NCBI GenBank assembly: GCA_937982665.1
Contig: CALJLD010000236.1
Span: 1-28,054, forward strand
Length of the DNA: 28,054 nucleotides
Reading direction: 5' to 3'
Source: an uncultured Planctomycetales bacterium
GTDB lineage: Bacteria; Planctomycetota; Planctomycetia; Pirellulales; S012-138
Shown here: one piece after another, positions 23,949-28,054 of the stretch
Layout: each line of letters begins with the position of its first letter
Numbering within the stretch: position 1 is the first letter of the stretch
Notes under the pieces: generated by a model
Told to the model about the DNA's origin: nothing
The model's database searches: none
Seen by the model: only the letters and a program-made list of their open reading frames with translations
Translations under genes and position numbers: made by a program

Positions 23949-25772
23949 CTATCGGGCTTGGGATGGATCCTCCCCGGATTGATGGTCCGCCGTTCGTACG
24001 GCCGCTGCCGCGGGTTCTTGTGCATCCAACAAGATGCTCACGGCCTCTTGAAAGCCGAGCGAAACACGGCTGGTGGCCAGGCCGAGCCGTCGACCGGCTT
24101 CATTGACCATTTCCAATTGTTCCAGGTTGAGCAGCGTGCCTCGTTGTTGAACTCGGCCCTGTGCGGAATAGCCCACCGCCAAACCGAACCGCATATTACG
24201 ATTGGCCATCGAAGCGCGATCTCGGTTGGCTGGCGTTGTCGGTTGGCTGTCGGCAATTCCGTCCTGCGTTTGATTCAACGCTTCGCCAATCTTCGTCGCC
24301 GCATCGAGAGAAGCGTCTTTGAGCAACGTGACAAGGTTGCCGAGTGTTTGCGCCGGCACATGCTTTGTCGTTTCGGTGCGCGTCGTATTCGAACTCGATT
24401 CCGTGCCGAATTCCTTGGCGGCCTTTTCGAGGGGGCATTCGTAATCCAGCCAGGCCGGATCCAATGGCAGCAAGGATTCGTCGAATTGCGGCATATCAAA
24501 GATGCTGGCAGCTTCGTCCGTCTCGCGAATCGCTCCCGCCGGCCGTACCTGCGGACGAGCAATTTCCGGCCGTGTGACCTCAGGCAACTCGGGAAGGCTG
24601 TCGCTAGTGCCTGCTTGAGCCACGAGTTCTGCAACCAGATCAATTCCGCGGTTCCAGCCTTCCTCACCAGCGGATTGCGCGTTTGCCAGCCAGCTGCGGA
24701 CGGGAAGCAACTGTTTGAGCAAGGCAATCGTCTTGCTGAGAATGCGGTCTGAGGTTTGGTTGCGCAACGGATTTGACGCAAAGCGAGACTGATCGCTGGC
24801 ACGCGGGGCCCTCGAAAGCACAACGGGGCCATATGGTGTGACAACAGCGCGGGAGAGACGTTGCCGAATGCCTGGCATGCCGGGGTCGCTCTGTGGCGGC
24901 GCGGCGAGCGACGGTTCGTCAATTGCCAGGTGAAGAAAAGTTGCATCAACCAAAGAGTTCGCCAGCCACGCCTGGGCGGTTCCCAATTGTTCGGAGAACC
25001 AGCGGCCTTCGTCGGTCAGATCGCTGTTGGCCATCACAGCGCAAACCGCTTGGAATGTTGCCAGGTTCTCAAGCACTTGCGATGAGCGATCCGTTGTTGC
25101 ATTCGCGGCAACGGACGCGCGCCGTGTGCGGTTGATACTCTCCAGCGTGAAGGCACGCGGCTCGACAACAAACGGCAGATCGAACGGGGGCAAGAACACC
25201 GAAGCGATCGGCCCGATCTCGGCAAGCTGATCCGTTGCGGACTGCAGCTTTGAAGAATCCTGTCCGACATCATCGGTGGAACTTCGTGCGGTTGCTCTTG
25301 CCGCAGATGTTGTTGCTCTTGCCGGATAAATCGTTGCTCTTGCCGGATCGTCCAACAAGCAAGCCAACGGGCAAATCTCAGGCGAGCTGGCTCGTTCCGG
25401 CAACCGCGCGCTTGCGGTCTTGAAACGGGCGGTCGTCACCCGATCTTTCATCGCCCTGACTCGCCAACCAGAATTGTCCCCGAGGCTGCTCAGCGCCAGC
25501 CAGGCTTCGTTGGCGGAGGATTCAATGCGGCTGCTCAAACGGGACGTGGCGTCCTTGATGAGTTGCCAGGGATTGCGCTCAGCTTCTTCAAAGCCAGGGG
25601 GAAGGGCGCAAGTGTGGATCTGTGGAGAAGCAACTGCGGTCAAAAATGAATCGGTCTCCGGGGTCAACGGAAGCGGGATGATGAGCTGAGCGTGCGCTGC
25701 GCCAGCCGTGGCGAATACCGCACAACACATGCTTACGAACAATGCCAAAAGCGCAAAGCGCGGGCGTAACAT
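23949..25772 (-). CDS. Exported hypothetical protein
   Basis: A 607-residue protein. The start at 25772 has an excellent ribosome binding site (GGAGG 8 nt upstream) and yields a signal peptide (MLRPRFALLALFVSMCCAV to AAHAQ). The rest is mostly helical and Ala/Ser/Thr-rich with short hydrophobic helices (AWLALSSLGD, VLENLATFQAVCAVM, AQAWLANSLVDATFLHLAI), and no transmembrane segment after the signal. A stretch PARATIYPARATTSAARAT (residues ~143-161) is a three-copy seven-residue repeat. Catalytic motifs or known domains are not seen. It resembles the many long unclassified secreted proteins of planctomycetes. Confidence 0.72.
   Translation of the reverse strand: MLRPRFALLALFVSMCCAVFATAGAAHAQLIIPLPLTPETDSFLTAVASPQIHTCALPPGFEEAERNPWQLIKDATSRLSSRIESSANEAWLALSSLGDNSGWRVRAMKDRVTTARFKTASARLPERASSPEICPLACLLDDPARATIYPARATTSAARATARSSTDDVGQDSSKLQSATDQLAEIGPIASVFLPPFDLPFVVEPRAFTLESINRTRRASVAANATTDRSSQVLENLATFQAVCAVMANSDLTDEGRWFSEQLGTAQAWLANSLVDATFLHLAIDEPSLAAPPQSDPGMPGIRQRLSRAVVTPYGPVVLSRAPRASDQSRFASNPLRNQTSDRILSKTIALLKQLLPVRSWLANAQSAGEEGWNRGIDLVAELVAQAGTSDSLPELPEVTRPEIARPQVRPAGAIRETDEAASIFDMPQFDESLLPLDPAWLDYECPLEKAAKEFGTESSSNTTRTETTKHVPAQTLGNLVTLLKDASLDAATKIGEALNQTQDGIADSQPTTPANRDRASMANRNMRFGLAVGYSAQGRVQQRGTLLNLEQLEMVNEAGRRLGLATSRVSLGFQEAVSILLDAQEPAAAAVRTADHQSGEDPSQAR
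25291..25353 (-). repeat. Three-copy 21-bp coding repeat
   Basis: GTTGCTCTTGCCG occurs at 25291, 25312 and 25333 with period 21. On the minus strand the units encode the seven-residue repeats around ARAT in the exported protein at 23949-25772. Confidence 0.85.
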
Positions 25773-26237
25773 CGATATTTCCTCCGGACGGCGGGTGGAT
25801 GTCGAGGGAGTGGTCCGCAACCGGCAGCTCCGGAAGGACGCTTCTTCCTTGAGGCGTGGGCGCTGCTTGAGGTAGGTAGAAAACGTATCGGACTCGGTAA
25901 TCTGCGGGCATTAGGCATTCAACACTGACGTTTTTCGTAGGCGAACTTGAGACGATTCCGGCAGGTGCGGGGTGTGCGCGGTTATTCCAGCCAGATGGGG
26001 ACAATAGTGGTGGTTGATGCATGCCGCAGACGGCGAGGTTTACCTAGTCGATACGCCAATAACATTCGCTCGATGTGTGCGCTGCGATCCATAGTTGGCT
26101 GCTGCTTGAGACAATTCGGCGCTCGCCGTTGGTTTGCGGTTTGGCTAATCTGGAACGCGAATCTCAAACTCCGCCCAAAGAAAGCGCCGGCCTGCTTCCG
26201 AGCGTTAGCGACCCGTAAGACGACCTGAATTCGACTG
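25773..26237. other. Divergent intergenic gap of about 465 bp
   Basis: This gap lies between the exported-protein gene (minus) and the permease gene (plus). It holds inverted AAAACGT (25880-25886) and ACGTTTT (25928-25934) arms, which could be an operator-like dyad or chance. The string cttccgagcgttagcgac at 26195-26211 resembles a dispersed intergenic motif I recall from Pirellulaceae. A 93-codon open frame (25947-26228) has Arg/Cys/Trp-rich composition and is judged non-coding. Confidence 0.4.
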
Positions 26238-28054
26238 ATGCAACCTGGTGCCTGGCTAGCGCTGCTTGTGACCGCCGGAATATTTGCCGTCATGCAACGT
26301 CGTGGTGGCATCTCTTCCGATGTCCTGTTTTTGGCGGGTCTTGTCTGTTTGGTGTTGGCCGAAGTCCTGTTCCCAAACACATTTCGGACTTTAACGCCGA
26401 CAGAAGCTTTGGTCGGATTTGCCAGCCCTGTGGTCATCACCATCGCTGGCTTGTTTGTTGTGGCCGCCGGTTTGCGGACCACCGGAGCGCTCGATTGGGT
26501 TGGCATGCGCCTGCTGGGGAGGGCCAGCACTCCGCAAGGAGCGATTGCTCGATTGGCTGCTCCCATCGTCGCCATCTCGGCGTTCATGAATAACACTCCC
26601 ATTGTGGCGATGCTGGTTCCCGTGGCGTCCGATTGGTGCCGCCGTCGAGGGATTTCGCCTTCGCGGTTGCTGATGCCCATCAGCTACCTGGCCATCATTG
26701 GCGGAACTTGCACGTTGATTGGCACCAGCACCAATCTTGTGGTCAACGGGATGCTCGCTCGCGAACAGCAACGCATCACGGAAGCACAACCTCAGGCGGA
26801 AGCCGTGATCGCGCAGCTTCGTCCCATGCATTTGTTTGAGATTGGGTATGTCGGCCTGCCAACGGCCGCACTGTGCGCGCTGTACATCATCACCATTGGC
26901 AGCCGTCGGCTTCCCAACCGAACGGATCTGGTCGAACAACTTGGCGAACATCGTCGTGAATATCTTGTTGAGATGATGGTTCAGCCCGAGTGCCGGCTGA
27001 TTGGCCAAACCGTGGAAGAAGCAGGCTTGCGGCACTTGCCGGGCTTGTTCCTGATTGAAATCAACCGCGAGGATGAAGTTATTACGCCTGTCGCTCCGGA
27101 AGATCACATTCATGCAGGTGATCGGCTGGTGTTCACAGGGGTGGTGTCAACGATTGCGGATCTGGAGAAGATTCCCGGTTTGGTTCCCGCGGCGGATATG
27201 AACTATGAAGTCCACCCGCAGAAACGGACTGCGCGAAAACTGACCGAGGCGGTCCTCTCGGAGTCTTGTCCATCCATCGGTAAGACTGTGCGTGCGGCCA
27301 GATTCCGCCAGCTCTACAACGCGGCAGTTGTCGCTGTGCACCGCAACGGGCGAAGACTGCCCAGCAAGATTGGCGATATTCGTTTGCAGGCGGGCGACAC
27401 TTTGCTGCTTCAAACGCGATCCGACTTTGCCGAGGCGTTTCGCAACAATCCAGACTTCTATCTGGTGGCCGATGTTGATGGCTCCACTGGGGTTCGGTCG
27501 GATCGCGCGTGGATTGCTTTTCTGTTGTTGGCGTTGCTAATTGGGATTTTCACAGTTGCGACTTTGGTTTCCGGCATTGCGGTTGATCGCGGCGCGCTGA
27601 TGGCGATCGGCTCGATCTGTGTTGCTGGCCTGATGGTGGGGACGCGTTGCCTTCCGGCTTCGCAAGCCCGACTGTCGCTTGACTTGCAGGTGCTGTTGAC
27701 CATTGGCGCTGCCTTGGGACTTGGCCAGGCTTTGACCAACAGCGGCGCGGTCAACAAAGTTGCCGAGGAAATCGTCCTGCTGTTGGGAACAAACGAATAC
27801 TTGCTGTTGGCGGCCGTGATCTTGATGACGTTTGTGTTCACGGAATTGATCACCAACACGGCAGTCGCCGCGTTGATGGTTCCGCTGGCGGTCGCGTTGG
27901 CCACGCAGCAAGGCGTCGCCATGAGTCCACGCCCGTTGGTGATTGCCGTCACGCTTGCCGCGTCCGCGAGTTTTCTTACGCCTGTTGGTTATCAGACGAA
28001 TCTGATGGTGATGGGTCCCGGCGGCTATCACGCCCGAGACTATCTCAAGGCAGG
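26238..28054 (+). CDS. SLC13/DASS-type permease with two RCK_C domains, cut by window edge
   Basis: The frame opens at the ATG at 26238 and is still open at the right edge (605 codons seen). The N-terminal half has hydrophobic helices with SLC13/citM-like signatures: SAFMNNTPIVAMLVPV (114-129) and GGTCTLIGTSTNLVVNG (155-171). A soluble insert follows with two TrkA-C/RCK_C-type modules (CRLIGQTVEEAGLRHL to HAGDRLVFTG; CPSIGKTVRAARFRQL to QAGDTLLLQT). Then a second membrane bundle with the matching motif TELITNTAVAALMVPLA and, near the edge, FLTPVGYQTNLMVMGPGGY. The family includes sodium- or proton-coupled sulfate, phosphate and dicarboxylate carriers; members with two RCK_C modules are often annotated as sulfate or anion permeases. 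The substrate cannot be told. An in-frame stop at 26226 limits the start to 26238; no good ribosome binding site is seen. Confidence 0.88.
   Translation, partial: MQPGAWLALLVTAGIFAVMQRRGGISSDVLFLAGLVCLVLAEVLFPNTFRTLTPTEALVGFASPVVITIAGLFVVAAGLRTTGALDWVGMRLLGRASTPQGAIARLAAPIVAISAFMNNTPIVAMLVPVASDWCRRRGISPSRLLMPISYLAIIGGTCTLIGTSTNLVVNGMLAREQQRITEAQPQAEAVIAQLRPMHLFEIGYVGLPTAALCALYIITIGSRRLPNRTDLVEQLGEHRREYLVEMMVQPECRLIGQTVEEAGLRHLPGLFLIEINREDEVITPVAPEDHIHAGDRLVFTGVVSTIADLEKIPGLVPAADMNYEVHPQKRTARKLTEAVLSESCPSIGKTVRAARFRQLYNAAVVAVHRNGRRLPSKIGDIRLQAGDTLLLQTRSDFAEAFRNNPDFYLVADVDGSTGVRSDRAWIAFLLLALLIGIFTVATLVSGIAVDRGALMAIGSICVAGLMVGTRCLPASQARLSLDLQVLLTIGAALGLGQALTNSGAVNKVAEEIVLLLGTNEYLLLAAVILMTFVFTELITNTAVAALMVPLAVALATQQGVAMSPRPLVIAVTLAASASFLTPVGYQTNLMVMGPGGYHARDYLKA

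Noticed and set aside
25947..26228. Small plus-strand open frame before the permease
   Set aside because: Composition is Arg/Cys/Trp-rich, no ribosome binding site, and it ends in the permease leader; no sign of a protein.

Overview
The window looks like chromosomal DNA of a planctomycete, probably of the Pirellulales type. The reasons are moderate-to-high GC; secreted WD40 proteins with a helical tail ending in short HEAT-like units; a DUF1573 protein with the usual planctomycete signal peptide; a secretin-N-domain protein with low-complexity tails; long weakly conserved exported proteins; and a tubulin-like protein fused to a Ser/Thr kinase. This placement rests on gene style recalled from the phylum, not on a search. 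No rRNA, tRNA, CRISPR array, intact insertion sequence or prophage gene was recognised.

Layout. Positions 1-653 (minus) hold the N-terminal part of a UxaA-family (altronate/galactarate dehydratase-like) enzyme. Positions 768-6755 (minus) hold a frameshifted WD40 gene, an intact WD40 gene and a DUF2330 protein with a HEAT-like C-terminal half. Positions 6984-8210 (minus) hold two ORFs in one reading frame separated by a single TGA; the second ends in hexapeptide repeats. Positions 8570-9289 (plus) encode a small exported protein. It converges on a 1230-residue protein with stacked secretin N domains and an RGG-like tail (9469-13161, minus). A DUF1573 protein follows at 13678-14682 (plus), with a plausible sigma70-like promoter.

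The most notable part is the five-gene plus-strand cluster at 15026-22258. In order it encodes a GGDEF diguanylate cyclase, an FHA-EAL phosphodiesterase, a winged-helix AAA ATPase, a Ser/Thr protein kinase fused to a tubulin/FtsZ-like domain, and a small protein resembling the ribosomal bL12 C-terminal fold. Genes overlap by 4 and 11 nt or lie 20-34 nt apart, and three have strong Shine-Dalgarno sites, so this is almost certainly one transcription unit. It joins c-di-GMP synthesis and breakdown, phosphothreonine recognition, protein phosphorylation, an ATPase and a tubulin-superfamily GTPase. In a phylum known to lack FtsZ, this is the best candidate in the window for an undescribed signalling or cytoskeletal system.

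The right end holds a secreted alpha/beta hydrolase (22261-23802, minus), an unrecognised exported protein (23949-25772, minus) and, divergently, an SLC13/DASS-type permease with two RCK_C domains that runs off the window (26238 onward, plus).
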